DNA of 64,000 bases from Gyrodactylus bullatarudis. Taxonomy: Eukaryota; Platyhelminthes; Monogenea; Gyrodactylidea; Gyrodactylidae. Made by a program: the position numbers and the translations under genes. Positions within the stretch are counted from its first letter, which is position 1; each line of letters opens with the position of its first letter. The stretch lies in assembly GCA_012064415.1 (NCBI GenBank), contig SSNU01000042.1, positions 715,822-779,821 of the forward strand, given 5' to 3'. The notes under the pieces were generated by a model. That model was not told the origin of the DNA and did no database searches. It saw only the letters and a program-made list of their open reading frames with translations. Positions 1 through 12,034 of the stretch are shown here, one piece after another.

Positions 1-603
1 GTCTTTTCTTTCTGGTACAATCCTTGCTTTTATCACAGTAAGTGTGCGTCAATGTAAAAATATAAATATGGAATTCATATCGATAAATATATCATAGTAC
101 TAAAGATAAATATGTAAATGTTAATAATAGAATAGAGTTGATTGCTTCTTTTGTTGTTTTTTTTCTAATTTGTAAAAATTAAAATTCCCAATGTATGACG
201 AAACTGTTACTCTGATGGAACTGTTTCCATTGCTTTCTGGCAGAACGATGTCAACTTTTCTACAAATAATAAGTATAATATATGTATAATGAAAAAAGGA
301 AACTCTCAAAAGCTATCCTTGTTCTAATGGTGTCTTGTTTTTTAAGCGCAATTCCAATCAATCGTATATATTGTAATTGGAATTGCGAGCAATAAATTCA
401 TTATTCAATTATTGAATGAAATTTGTAAATAATAATTTTTACATCATAGTGAATTTTTCATTGAATGATAAATTGTTGTAAAATACAATAGCGCTTAGTT
501 CAAAATTTGAAATTTAAATGAAGGAAATTAATTCTTTTGTTTAATCTCTTTTCTCTAGATAATCCAAAATAAAAAATAATCCATATTCTTGGGGTGTTTC
601 CAA
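1..603. other. 3' flank, no gene seen
   Basis: AT-rich sequence downstream of the SLC7 stop codon. It may hold the 3' UTR of that gene. A short hairpin-like stretch at about 385-480 resembles a second hairpin near 52920-52980 (inverted CATTCAAT words around a TTACAAAT-type core). I see no coding exon. Confidence 0.5.
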
Positions 604-3600
604 TCAATATGTCTTTTTGTGGATTGTGCATAAAATCACAAAATAATAATTCTCAACTAGCGTGTCTATTAAAAGTACAGTTATTCATTCTTAAACAGAG
701 TCTTGAACTCAAAATCAGATACAGATTACATACAGACTTACCAAGGTAACTGGAGATAAATCTTGGTTTACTGGTCCATGTGAAAACAACAAAGTACACG
801 GGTATGGAGGTCAACAAAATTCCAAGACCCATCACTGTAAAAAAGAAAAGAGATGACCCATTTGTTAGAATTCACTCAATTGATTCACTTGATCTGTAGT
901 AATGATGATTGACACCGGTCAACTTACTGAAGGACCCGTTCAATTTTGATACTAGGTCAGATGAAACTTATTGTTCGTTATTCTTTTAATTCTATAGGAT
1001 TTCTTCAGTTCTTTTTGTTTTTATTTTAAACAAAAGATAACAACTAGGCACCAAACGAAAGAAAAAACTTTTACAGCCTATATTTAGCACTTCAAATTTT
1101 GTTGAAAAATGGTCTTCTGACTTACTCGAGGCGAAAAAGTCCCCTTGAAATGAGAAAATAACCAAGAACATGCTAAAAGACACATAGATTATGGGTACAA
1201 TGACGGGAACTTTGACGGTCCTCTCAAGGTCCGGATATTGGTAGCGATATTGTATAACAATGAATACTGACAAGGCGATTGCACCCCATGTCACGAAGCC
1301 GATACAGTTGATCAACTGATAGACGTCACCCACAAACATGTAAAAGAGCGACATTAGAGACTGGAAAAAAAAAGTAATATAAGCAACATGTAGAAATTAC
1401 AGTGTTTTTAGACAATTAACCTACTAGCAGAGTGTGGTCACTGGTAATTACTATATCCATATGAACTCTAACTTGATGGAGATTGTCTTCTCTTACCTAG
1501 ATGTTAGAAATTCGGATAAGCAAGTGTCAATTCCATAAGAGAGTCTGCCACCGTGAGTCGAATATTATTTGACTCTCTTATGGAATTGACATTTGCTTAT
1601 CCGAACTCTAACATCTAGGTAAGAGAAGACAATCTCCATCAAGTTAGAGTTCATATGGATATAGTAATTACCAGTGACCACACTCTGCTAGTAGGTTAAT
1701 TGTCTAAAAAAGTAATATATTTTATCTGATGTGATCTACAGAGCATGCAAAGTAAAGCTGGTTGAGATATGATTTAATTTTTTCATCAAGATTTCGAATT
1801 TGTTAAAGATTTTTTGGAATCCTACCCATGTTGCTCACCATTTGAAGAAAAAAAATTCAGAAAAAAAATTATTTTTATGAAAAATATGATCATTTTTCAA
1901 ATTCTCATTTGGCGCCAAAAGGCCTTTTTTCGAACTTTGAGCTGAACATTTTTGTTGATTTGGAAGTGGGAGAGGGATCAAAAACTGATTTTCCGGATCA
2001 AGAATAGACAATAAAGCTGAATAGCGCCGTCAAATTATCGACAGTTACCCCATTTTCGAGAGATTTTGAATCATCGAAATTTCATTGATTTTCAAGTAGT
2101 GAAAGTGATCAAAAAATCGAAATTCCGCTCCCAAACGATCATGTGATTATGCATAAGACCAGATTCAGTTGAATTGATTTTCTTGTCTAATCTTGATCCT
2201 GAAAAAACTCTTTCGATCAGCCTCCCACTTTCAAATCAACAAAAATTTTCAGCTCAAAGTACGAAAAAATGGCATTTTGGCGCCAAATGGGAATTTGAAA
2301 ATGACCATATTTTTCATAAAAATAATTTTTTTTCTTCAAATGGTTAAAGTGAGCAACATGGGTAGGATTCCAGAAAATCTTTAACAAATTCGAATTCTTG
2401 ATGAAAAAATGGAGATTTCTGTAAAAATCATAGATTCCCAACATCATATCGATTAGCTTTAATTAAATTATTGAATTCCTATCAAGATTTAAATCCAGTT
2501 TAAAGCCTACCTCTGTCCGATCCATTAAAACATCGTGAACAGATCTAATTCACTAGTTTCCGTGTAGATCCCCTATTCGATGCATACAAATAGATGGATA
2601 TTTATGATTAATCATTAGCGATCAGCAGATTCTCGAAAATAATTAAAAATCTGCCTCAATATTATAGGAAAAATTAGGATTTATTATTTGACTGATATTA
2701 TTCTTTCATCTAGTCGAGAACAAACAAATTTTTAGATTTATTAAGAACCATTCTAAGCTAGCGAGAAACTAAAAGTCCTGTTTCAAAAGAAAAATTTTTC
2801 TTTCCATCAGTGGGATCGTTCAAAATAAATTAAACCATGTCCTTTAGATCAGAGGGGTTCTTCTTGAATATCTAAATACTGAGAAATAACAAATGTTTCT
2901 CTGATAACCACGATTAAAACTAGCAAATTAATGTCGTTCAAGGTAACGAAATAGATTGACTTACGGTAAAAATGGTGGCTGGAATCGGTGTTAGTCTGGT
3001 ATGATGGATCATTCCCATGATTGGAGGCATCTGGCGATTTTGGCCAGCTACCACGAATATTCGTGAGGTGGTCAGGATGGTTCCGTTCACTCCGCCAAAA
3101 CATGACATGGCAACAGCAATCGAGATGAGGAACCAGAGATAACCGTAGACACGACGAGCAAATAGCTAAGGGGGAAAATTTGTAAATTTTAATCACCCTT
3201 CCCTTAGCGTGTTTGTATTGTTAGTTCAACAAAAGGACTTTTCTTCTTAATAAATGAATAATTCATCTGAGTTATAGAACAAAAAGACACTTTGTGTCTA
3301 TACAACAATAAGCTGCAGTGACTACCTACACTAGGGTAATACATGATTTTTAACTTTTCGAGGAGAAGAAATAGTTCCTATTGAACCTTTTGTTTTAAAT
3401 TTTATCTAGATATGAATAATTTCAATGGCAGCTTTTCAAATTTGCGCCACAATTTTTTTCAATGCATTTTCCCAATAAATAAATACTACTACAAATTTAT
3501 TCTGAAATACCCTTTATTCCTATTTAATTAATACTGAACTGATAAATTAATTCATCTAATGTGTGATCAGGTTCTGCTGTACACAAAGTCATGCTTTGTT

Positions 3601-5069
3601 CACCCCCTTTTTTCCTTTTGGCTAAGATTGCTAAGAAAATCAGGCCAAAGGAAAAACATTTTTCATACAGATCAGTATCCTAAATCGATGCATGTATTAA
3701 TAATCTAATATATCTGTATGTGGGGAAAATAAAGGAAAGATCAATAAAGATGGAAATATACTTTACGCACTGGTGATTCATCCCTCTATACCTAATTCGT
3801 GCGTATGTACGAAAACAAGATCAGGAAAAAATCGTTATTCTTCTCTAATAATATGTATATATAAAAGGTTGAATAAACTCTATTGTATTGTTAAAAGTAC
3901 AAAATATTGAACTTAATTGTTATCAGATCTAAAGATCTGGGGCCGTGACATTTTTCGGTCAGAACATTATGAATAAAATCGCATAATACTTTTAGTCTTC
4001 AAGCCTTGTCCAAGGTCACACTGTTTTCATCACGTGATCTACTCAGCAATGATGTACTATACATTGATTGATGCGTTTTTTTAACACTAAGCCTAACGAA
4101 TTTCTGTGAAAAATAGCCTCTCTTTTTTGTACGTGAAAAATTATCTATCAATGGGGAACTTACCACTGCCACAGCTGGAGTGACCAGGGTTTCTGGTATT
4201 GACACTACAGTTGCATATGAAATGATTGTCAGAGTGTAAACAATGGTAACAATAACACAACTAAAGGCAATGGCTATGGGCAAATCTCGTTTGGGATTCT
4301 TCATCTCTTCGATCATGCAGTTGAGGTAATTCCAACCGGAGAAAGCAAACAACCCAGAATAAAAGGCATTCACAATGCTCCCGAATCTCAAGTCTGTGCC
4401 AGCAAACATGTCCTCGAATTCTTCAGTCCTTCCCTTGCTAATCTGAATGAAACCTGTCGTGATAATGACGGCAAGTGCTGCCAGCTTGAAGTAGGTGAAA
4501 ATGTCCTGAACGGCTGTCGATAATTTGACAGAAATACAATTTATACTAGTTATGGTCAGTAAAACAACAACAGCAATTAATTTAACAGGTAACTCGGGTT
4601 CTTGGCAGTCAGGAAAGAGGGGTTGACAAACATACTTGCCCACAGCAACGCAAATTACGGCTATAGTAGCCGGTCTGATGATCATGACTTCAACCCAGAG
4701 CCGCATAAAGGCCGGAAATCTTCCGTAGGCATCATAGATGTAGGCATAGTCGGCACCGGATCTCTGAATCATGGTACCCAGTTCTGCGTAGCTATAAGCT
4801 CCCATTAAGCTGAAAATCCCGCAGGCAACCCAGACGATTAAACTTGCTCCGAGACTATTGACTCCTTTAAGGATGCCAGTAGGACTGACAAAAATACCAG
4901 AACCAATTACTGAACCGACAATGATTGAGATGCTAGAGAACAATCCGATTGTCTTTTCCATTTTCATAGCTCCGGGAGTGTTCTCGGTGAATTCTTTCTT
5001 GTCAGGGTCGAAATCCTTCATTTCTGTTGTAGATTCAGAATCTTTTCGCTTCCAAGTTCCGTCTGACAT
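604..5069 (-). CDS. SLC7 (LAT-type) amino-acid transporter, five exons
   Basis: Light chain of a heteromeric amino-acid exchanger in the plasma membrane. Exons on the minus strand: 5069-4164, 3165-2965, 1360-1126, 834-742 and probably 665-604. They join in frame at consensus GTAAGT/AG sites and give 498 residues, the usual LAT length. Exon 1 holds a charged N-terminus, then the APC-family first helix with the substrate-binding run GSVIGSGIFVSP, and the following helices. Exon 2 carries the block SCFGGVNGTILTTSR and exon 3 carries LLYMFVGD-like residues followed by PDLERTVKVPV, both typical of LATs. The last exon (20 codons) rests only on splice sites, frame and length. Start: first ATG, close to the family start. 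It is head-to-head with VPS18. The intron between exons 2 and 3 carries a 306 bp hairpin and a foldback element. Substrate specificity cannot be told. Confidence 0.9.
1405..1710. repeat. Near-perfect 140 bp inverted repeat (hairpin) in an SLC7 intron
   Basis: Arms at 1405-1545 and 1571-1710 are reverse complements with only a few mismatches, around a 25 bp loop. A copy of AAAAAAGTAATAT lies on each side (about 1368-1380 and 1706-1718), which could be a target-site duplication or a trace of local duplication. The transcript of the host intron would fold into a very long stem. No open reading frame is inside. Confidence 0.93.
1766..2460. mobile_element. Foldback/MITE-like element, family A, copy 1
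   Basis: Long terminal inverted repeats of about 210-250 bp (roughly 1778-2010 against 2180-2409) surround a unique middle. Words such as TTTGGCGCCAAA and CCCATGTTGCTCAC appear in both arms in opposite orientation. The outermost match is GATATGAT (1766-1773) against ATCATATC (2453-2460), with about 45 bp missing from the left arm. There is no transposase frame, so it is non-autonomous. Related copies lie at 46500-46940 and 48135-48300. Confidence 0.85.
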
Positions 5070-5320
5070 ATTTTGCTAGCTTTCAAGTATTTATCTAACC
5101 GATTTAATGCGCAAATATTTTTGTAATCAACTTTTCAATCGATTAAATTAATCTCAAAACTGTGCCATAAGATGAAATAGACCGATTAGAACAAATTTTT
5201 CTTCTATATCTCGTATTAAAAATGTGTTTTAATGATCAAACATTATAAAAAATGTTGGAAAAAACTCTAGGGTCGCCCGGGATCATTAATGAAAATAACG
5301 ACAAGTATTCCATTTTTAGT
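5070..5320. promoter_or_regulatory. Divergent promoter region of SLC7 and VPS18
   Basis: 251 bp between the SLC7 start codon (minus) and the proposed VPS18 start (plus). Both genes read outward from it, so their promoters must lie here or inside 5' UTRs. No TATA box or factor site can be assigned with confidence. Confidence 0.45.
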
Positions 5321-8300
5321 ATGCACAAACAATCCTGGTTCGAGTAAGGCACAAGTTCTTTTAATTTTGTTAGCTATGCTTGCGTGAATCACCTCAAAGT
5401 GTCAAACAACACCATTTTTCTCATTACTCAAACAAACAAGCTCATTAGAATCCCTCTGGAGAGTGAAGAGAAGCCTTCGGAAATCCTTATTCCAACTTCT
5501 TCCAATGAAAATGTTTACAGCCTTCATGTTGACTCCAGGGGTAACCACATTATCATTAGTTTAACTTCCGGCAAAAACCTGTACACAACAAAAGCCATGA
5601 AGAAATTCCGTACCCTCAATAAGATGAAGGGAGTCCTTATTGAGCATATTGCCTGGAATCGTTACAACAACAACGAGAAGCTTACACATGCCATTCTTGT
5701 CTCAACGAACATTGGAATAATTTACGAAACAAATCTGGATAATTCCCACACCACAAACCCCGAGTGTTATTGGCTCAAATGTCTTGAGCTTATGGAAAAT
5801 GAAAAGGTTGTCGGCATTGACATTATCCGCTATCCGCCTAGCTCAAATCAGGTCGTTTCTGGGGAAGACCAAAAGTGTACAATTATCATAGCCACGAGGA
5901 AACGTCTGCATCAATACACCTCGTGGGTTAATTTTGAAAATGTCCAGCGCATAGCCAAGAGTCCAAGTGTTCGACTATCAACTAGTAGTAGTCTGGAAAT
6001 GGGTATCTTTTATCCAATATTCCAGAATCCACACTACAAGTGCACTGAAATGCCAAGAGAATCAGTTCATGGCAGCTTCGATGTATTCTACCCACAAGAG
6101 AAGAACGAGCCTCCAAAGTCGATTAGTTGGCTCTGCGAAGTGGGAGCTTTCTTTGCCAATATTGATCCACAATTCTTGAATCAAAATAGTTCGTTAGACG
6201 ACAGTTCTGCTGTTAGCCTATTGAGTGGCCTCAAGTTAATTCAACTATCGGTGTTGTTGTCGAAGCAATCGAAGAAATCCCAAGGCACCTTGGAAGGGTC
6301 CAAGAACTTTCCCAGAGATCAAATTCCCATAGCCAATCTAATCACAGAGGCACACATTGTCGTGGTATTCAAGAATCGCATAAAAGCCTTCAATGTCCTT
6401 AACCAGACGCCAATCTTTAATGAAAAGACAACTGAAGTCTTGAATGAGCAAATCGAGAATGTCATCAAGGATCCGCACACAAATCGAATTTGGGTCTATT
6501 CCAAATCATCACTGGCCGAGTTGAAAATTGTCGATGAATCACAAAGAATCTGGAGGGTCTACCTCGAAGTTGGCGACTTTGACAAGGCCCGCATTAACTG
6601 CAAGGTAAGTGTAGAAACCATAGTACAATAAAGTACCTGGGCAACAATTTAGTAGAGAAATAGTACCAGCTATCTTTTAAATAGGATTAGATAAGCAGAT
6701 TTTTTCTTCAGCTTTTCACTATAGTGACCATCTACAAGGTTTTTTTATTAACTTAAATCAAATTATTCTGTCACCCTCCCCCTATTTTAGAATAAAGAGG
6801 ACCTTGAAATGTTGAACATTTACGAAGCCGAGTATTGGTTCTCCCGTGGTCTCTACTTCAAGTCAGCACGCCTCTTTGCCCGGACCAATGTGGCCTTTGA
6901 AAAGATTGCCCTCCAACTCTCGACCCTTCATCTCACTAGGAAAAATAAAATGGAGATATCTGAGTTGAAATCGTTACCTGTGGAAGAGTTGGACGATTCC
7001 CTATTCGAAGTGGACGACATAAACGACCAGGTCAACGAAGATTTGTGTGCAGACGATGAAGTTGCCTACAACACCAAGAACGATGTCATTGAACAGGACT
7101 TTATCTCTGTAGGACCCCTGAAGGTCTATCTAAAGGAAAAGTTGGATCATTTAATCAAGAGTGAGAACCTTGAAGTTGACTCACCCGCCTATAGCCTAGC
7201 CTCGATAACAGTCATCTGGTCAATTGAGTTATGGCTCCATGAACTCGGCGTCCTGATCGCCAATAGAATGTGCCAAGATGAATCAGTTGACGAGCATTTC
7301 ACAGAACGCTCACGGAGTAAAACCGTCCTTAACAATGACAAGATCGGGGAACTCCGGGTTGAAATCCGCAACATCCTCAATCATACAAAGCTGAGGAACG
7401 TCATCAAGTCGAATAAGGAGACTCTCTATGAGCTATTCAACAGTCATGGGGACTCTAAGGAGTTTGTTTATCTTTGCAAAGTACTCCAAGGTATGTTCTT
7501 GATGTATTGAAAGGCTAATACTAATTCGTACTGACCTCCTATTTCATACTCCGAGGGGAATACAACGGCATAGACCAAGTGTGTATACTAGATAGTTTCA
7601 GTATCAATTGGCAGACTAATCCCTGCTAATTCGTACTTTTATGACCGATACCATTTCATTTATAATCCAATGTTTTTTTTCTAAAAGCAAAGATATTTTT
7701 TCAGTCTTTATCGAGAGGAATATCATAAAAGATATGAGTCTTACGTTAGCCTATGCGATGTATTCCCCTCAGGACAAATTAGCAGAGTAATCCCCCCTAA
7801 TTTTTACTCAAGTACAATTAAGCTACAAAATATATAATAGATTTGTATTAATTTAATTTTTTCTCTCTGAATCTTTGGACTATTTTAGACTACGATATCC
7901 TCATTGATCATTACATGATGAAGAATCAATACGACAAAGCAATGATTATCCTTGGGACATCTAACCATCCTGGCGTCATTGATCGTCATTACATGTACTC
8001 GGCAATTCTTGCCAAATCCTTCTCCAACCAACTGGTCCGGGCATGGATTCAATTCGAACATCGCCTCGATCCTAAAAGGTATCCATTTTAATAGATAATC
8101 CTTAATAGCTCACTAGAAGGCCTATTGTACTGTTTTTTTGGTAACTTTGTAAATCATAACCTTTAAGGCTTAAAGTCCTAGAGAATTTTTATTAGCTTTA
8201 GCAGATAGAGTTCAGGCGATTGCATATCTGAATTCTACAGGTATGATTACTCGATAAAAGTTGTTTTACTTTTTATCTGTATTATCCTGGGAAATAGGGA

Positions 8301-9900
8301 AAAAAATCATCACTCTTTGAATTAGTATAGGACGAGTTTGACGAATGATAGAGTTGTAATCTCTGCGTATTCCAGGAGATTTCCTATCGAATGGGGGGTA
8401 AACAAAGTATTTTTTGCGTGACCCAAATAAGCTTTACTACAGTTTTGACTAGAGCCTTAAAATGTGTTTTAAACATTCTGTATATATTTCAACATACTGT
8501 TGTGAAAAGTATTTGAAACTAGATATTTCTATCAAGATGACATTCTGAAATTATCTCCATGTTTTATTAGTTCAACTTCAAAATTACCTTGGATATTAAT
8601 TTTTGAGCTTCTAGGGTATTAGTCATGTTCTGTTTCTGCCCATTTCTAAATTGGTATTTAAATCTCTTCCAGACTCTTCAATGCAGTCATCAACCTGCCA
8701 GACAAAGAGATGCTCAAGTACCTAGAGTTCCTGATGATCACAAAACATCGCAAGTTGGATCCAGAATTCCACCAGCTCCTCATTCTCAAGTATGTTGACA
8801 ATGGGGAAGAGGACAAGTTAATCAACTATCTAGACTATCAGGTTTCCCTTGACGATGACAAGGATGATGAATCACTTCAAGCAGACGTCTCTTTTGACGA
8901 TATCATTGGAAGACTGAAAGATTCCGAGGAATCCACCGACATCATATCGAATCTGGCCAATTCCCTAGCCGATGCCAACAAGTCTGAGCAGAGATTGAGT
9001 AAATACAAACGATAAACTCCATGTATTTTTAAAAATCTAATTTATTTCCCTTCCACAGCTATAATGACAGAGTTTGGCCTCGCCCTGAACCTCTGCAAAA
9101 GTCGGAATTTGTTAAAAGTCGTCTTGTACATTCTCCAAAAGATTGGCATGTCAGAACAGGCTCTGGACTTGGCCCTTGAGCGAAAAGACTACGCCACAGC
9201 AAGAGAGATTATCAACAAACCACTAGCCACCAGTACAGCCAATATTGAATCGAGTAGGAAGTTGTGGTTGAAATTGGCTCAACATGAAATCGCCCATAGT
9301 GATGAGCCGACCAAGACTGCCCTGGCCCTAATCAAGGAATGCGAGTTCATCTCCCTCGAGGACATTCTACCCTGCTTCAAACAGTACACAACTGTGGACG
9401 AACTAAAGGACGTCATTTGCCAATGCCTCGACGGATACAATCAGAGAATTGAAACCCTCAGGGACTCAATGCACACAATCACCGTCAATTGTCAAGAGAT
9501 TAAGGATAACAATATCAAAATTAAATCAAAGCCTTTCACGTTTTCCCAGAACGTCAAGTGTATCATTTGCTTTGGCCATTTGATATCTCGGACCTTTTAC
9601 GTCTATCCCTGTAGTCATAGAGTCCATTCAGACTGCATGGTTCAGTATGTAAGTCCCCCCCCCATTTCATTACTCACAAGTAGGTGTATTAACTATTTTT
9701 TATTTATTCAGATGCTCTCCTTGGAGGTTGACTCCAGAGTTGGCCCACTGGCACAGGGCCAAGAGTTGACAGAGGACACGGACGAATTTCTAGCATCAAA
9801 CTGTCCCATCTGTGGGACGCTGGCAGTTAGGAATTCGACAATACCCTACTTCTCCTCGGCCGAAGATTACACCCTTAAACAGTCACTATGGTCTTTCTAG
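5321..9900 (+). CDS. VPS18: VPS18 subunit of HOPS/CORVET tethering complexes
   Basis: Core subunit of the class C Vps complexes that tether late endosomes and lysosomes before fusion. Exons: 5321-5343 (tentative), 5374-6604, 6791-7490, 7889-8078, 8673-8998, 9059-9648, 9712-9900; all joins keep frame and give 1082 residues (human 973). The N-terminal half matches the Pep3/Vps18 beta-propeller region (NHLKVSNN near the start, VIATxRxRLHQYxS-like block), then a clathrin-repeat alpha-solenoid, then a C-terminal RING-H2: CIIC, later CSHRVHSDC, and CPIC. The 63 nt last intron is a multiple of three and open, so the unspliced frame reads through it. The first exon depends on a 30 nt intron (5344-5373); an upstream exon cannot be excluded. 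An AATAAA follows at 9960. Confidence 0.92.
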
Positions 9901-9959
9901 TGAATAGCATGTTCATTTTTTTATGCCTATCAATCTGTGATTTTTTTATTTCCCTGTTC

Positions 9960-9965
9960 AATAAA
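9960..9965 (+). terminator. Polyadenylation signal of VPS18
   Basis: AATAAA 60 bp after the VPS18 stop codon. Confidence 0.6.
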
Positions 9966-10103
9966 AACATGATTTTTCCACATGAACTTTCAGTTTACTT
10001 CGAATAGTAGACAAGAGAATTCTGTAGGTAAAAAAAAATAAATTTGATCTATACAAATTTCTAAAGGTGTTCTTTTAAATATACACGGTAAATATGGTCA
10101 TGT

Positions 10104-10639
10104 TTAGTAGATAACTTCGAGAAATTCACATTCCCTACAGCAAATACAACAAATGAGCCCTTGATTTTCGCCATCTACCGGCAGTTCCTCTAGCCAGACA
10201 TGGAATATATTCTTAAAGTTTGTGCACAATTCAAGACCATGATGTCTCCCTTTGGCTCCCTCTATAGCCTCGCGTATATTCTCTTCGGTCAGTTCTTCCT
10301 GGAGGTTTTCAATAATCAAGGAACACTTTTCACAATAGAAGCGATCAGTGAAACAAATCATCTCATAGCGTTTGCATTTTGGACAGTACAACTTTAGATC
10401 ATCATCAGCAGAGAAGGGATTGTCGTTTCTATCCTCCAGTTCATTGATTATCGTTGAATTGTTCAGGGTGTCCGAGATGAGCTCTTCGATATTTCTGCTT
10501 TTTTCCAATCTTTTCTCTCTCCTGGAATTTCTTTCCTAAACAATGATCGTATGGAAATAACCTGCTTGAGTTTGTCTCGCAAACTTTGGATAGTAACATT
10601 ACGATATCGTTTATCTTTACAAGCATCAATGTGAGACAT
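10104..10639 (-). CDS. RPAIN: RPA-interacting protein (RPAIN-like)
   Basis: Likely orthologue of the RPA-interacting protein that carries replication protein A into the nucleus. Exons 10639-10562 and 10535-10104 give 169 residues. The N-terminal part has the basic, Arg-rich RPA-interacting segment. The C-terminal part has the zinc-finger layout of the family: CPKC, then CEKC, then ELTEENIREAIEG, then a histidine-rich run, then CCICCRECEFLEVIY, close to the SCLACDTW end of vertebrate proteins. The two exons are in different frames and join only across a 26 nt intron (10536-10561, GTTATT...TTTAG), one of the shortest here. The gene is tail-to-tail with VPS18 and head-to-head with the MARVEL gene. 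Confidence 0.85.
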
Positions 10640-10878
10640 TAGAGTGCGTTAATTAGTGAATCAAAACTTTTCTGAAAAGTCTTTTGAAAAGACTCTTTTC
10701 ATAAACTATAAGTGGAGCGTAGAAAAACAAAACTGTCTCAACAGAAAAATGTGTCAAGATGTTTTACTCTTGTCATTGGAAATAATTCAAATCAATTCCA
10801 TCTTAAAGAGAGAGAGTCTTAATAGCGATTCTTTTGAACTAATTTCGTAATTTAAACACTAGTTTCAACACGTACAAA
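10640..10878. promoter_or_regulatory. Divergent promoter region of RPAIN and the MARVEL gene
   Basis: 239 bp between two outward-reading start codons. It should contain both promoters and 5' leaders. No specific motif recognised. Confidence 0.4.
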
Positions 10879-12034
10879 ATGTCACTTCCAGCTTATGAAT
10901 CTCCAAATTATACAGATAATCAAAATACCATTGGACCCTCCAATGATGATAAACTTAGACTTAATTCAATGTTCCCACGCAGTATTCATGGAATTATGAA
11001 AATTCTACAGGTAAATTAATCCCATAACCCACCAATTCCTAATCACCATTAACTATTAATTTATAAATTTTAATCTTTAATCTTTAAATTCTGACAGATT
11101 CTGTTCTGTTTGATTTGCCTCATCTGTATTGGATCTTCTCAATATTCAGTTTCAACAACTGGCTGGCTTAACTTTGTTGCAGCCTCAGCACTTGTCATCA
11201 ACATATTCTTTTTCCTTTTGAATCTTTTCGGTTTCATCAGTCGCCTACCTGGACCCTGGGTCATTATCGACTTTATCTTCCTAGCACTGACCTGTATATT
11301 TTTCATCCTCTCAATGATCATTGCTGCTGCCTCGACACCAAACATCAAATCTGGCAGTATTGCTACGGCTGTAAGTTTCATTTCCATCTCTCAAGGTCCT
11401 AATTTTTGCCTAATACCCCTCCCCCCTGTAACTAGATCAATATTGCAGATTATTTTAAAAATTAACAATAACGGATAAAAATATTAAGATTACTGGGTAG
11501 GTTTTAGTCTTCATTTTCAAAATAAAACAAGCAAGATTGATTTTGTGTGTTAACTAGTCCATGTGTAGTCTATGATAGTGTCTATCCATACATTATATAT
11601 GCATATATGCATACTTTTTTCATTCTAACGTATAAATGAGTGATCATTGTATTGAATGTGTATAAAAAAAGCTCGTGAAATGGTGTACAGTATACACATT
11701 CCATGCTGTTTATGTGTATAGTACAGCCCTAGAATTCTTTTAAAATACGAAATATGTTAATGCATATATACAGGTTGTATAATACAGGGTATATTCCAAT
11801 GTATGTATGCTTTGAAATGATCCCAAATGTTTTTAGATCTTTTTTGCACTGACCGCGGTCCTCTTTGCCGCTGAGTGCATCGTCCGATTCAGGATTTACA
11901 AGGAACACGGAACCTTTGTTATCTCATCGACAGAAGTGGCCACAAAACGATATCCCGACCACAGCGTTGGAGGTATGGTCCATAACGGCCTTGACGTGAA
12001 CACCGAGCCAAAGCCAACTGTTGATATTCCTTGA
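10879..12034 (+). CDS. MARVEL-domain four-helix membrane protein (CMTM/plasmolipin-like)
   Basis: Three exons, 10879-11010, 11098-11370 and 11837-12034, all joined at phase 0, give 200 residues. The first 40 residues are polar. Four hydrophobic segments follow: one starting at the end of exon 1 and crossing into exon 2, two more in exon 2 (around LVINIFFFLLNLFGF and IDFIFLALTCIFFIL), and one at the start of exon 3 (IFFALTAVLFAAECIVRF). The C-terminal tail is cytosolic and polar. This spacing is that of MARVEL proteins, which act in vesicle transport and membrane apposition. The exact subfamily cannot be decided from sequence alone. The 3' UTR is probably long, with AATAAA-type words at about 12436 and 12650. 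Confidence 0.8.

Noticed and set aside
2193..2384. Short open frames on both strands around 2.2-2.4 kb
   Set aside because: They lie in the arms of foldback element A and are by-products of its inverted repeat.
9649..9711. In-frame 21-codon insert in the VPS18 RING
   Set aside because: It is a 63 nt intron with full GTAAGT and TTCAG sites that happens to be open; the family has no such insert after the RING histidines.
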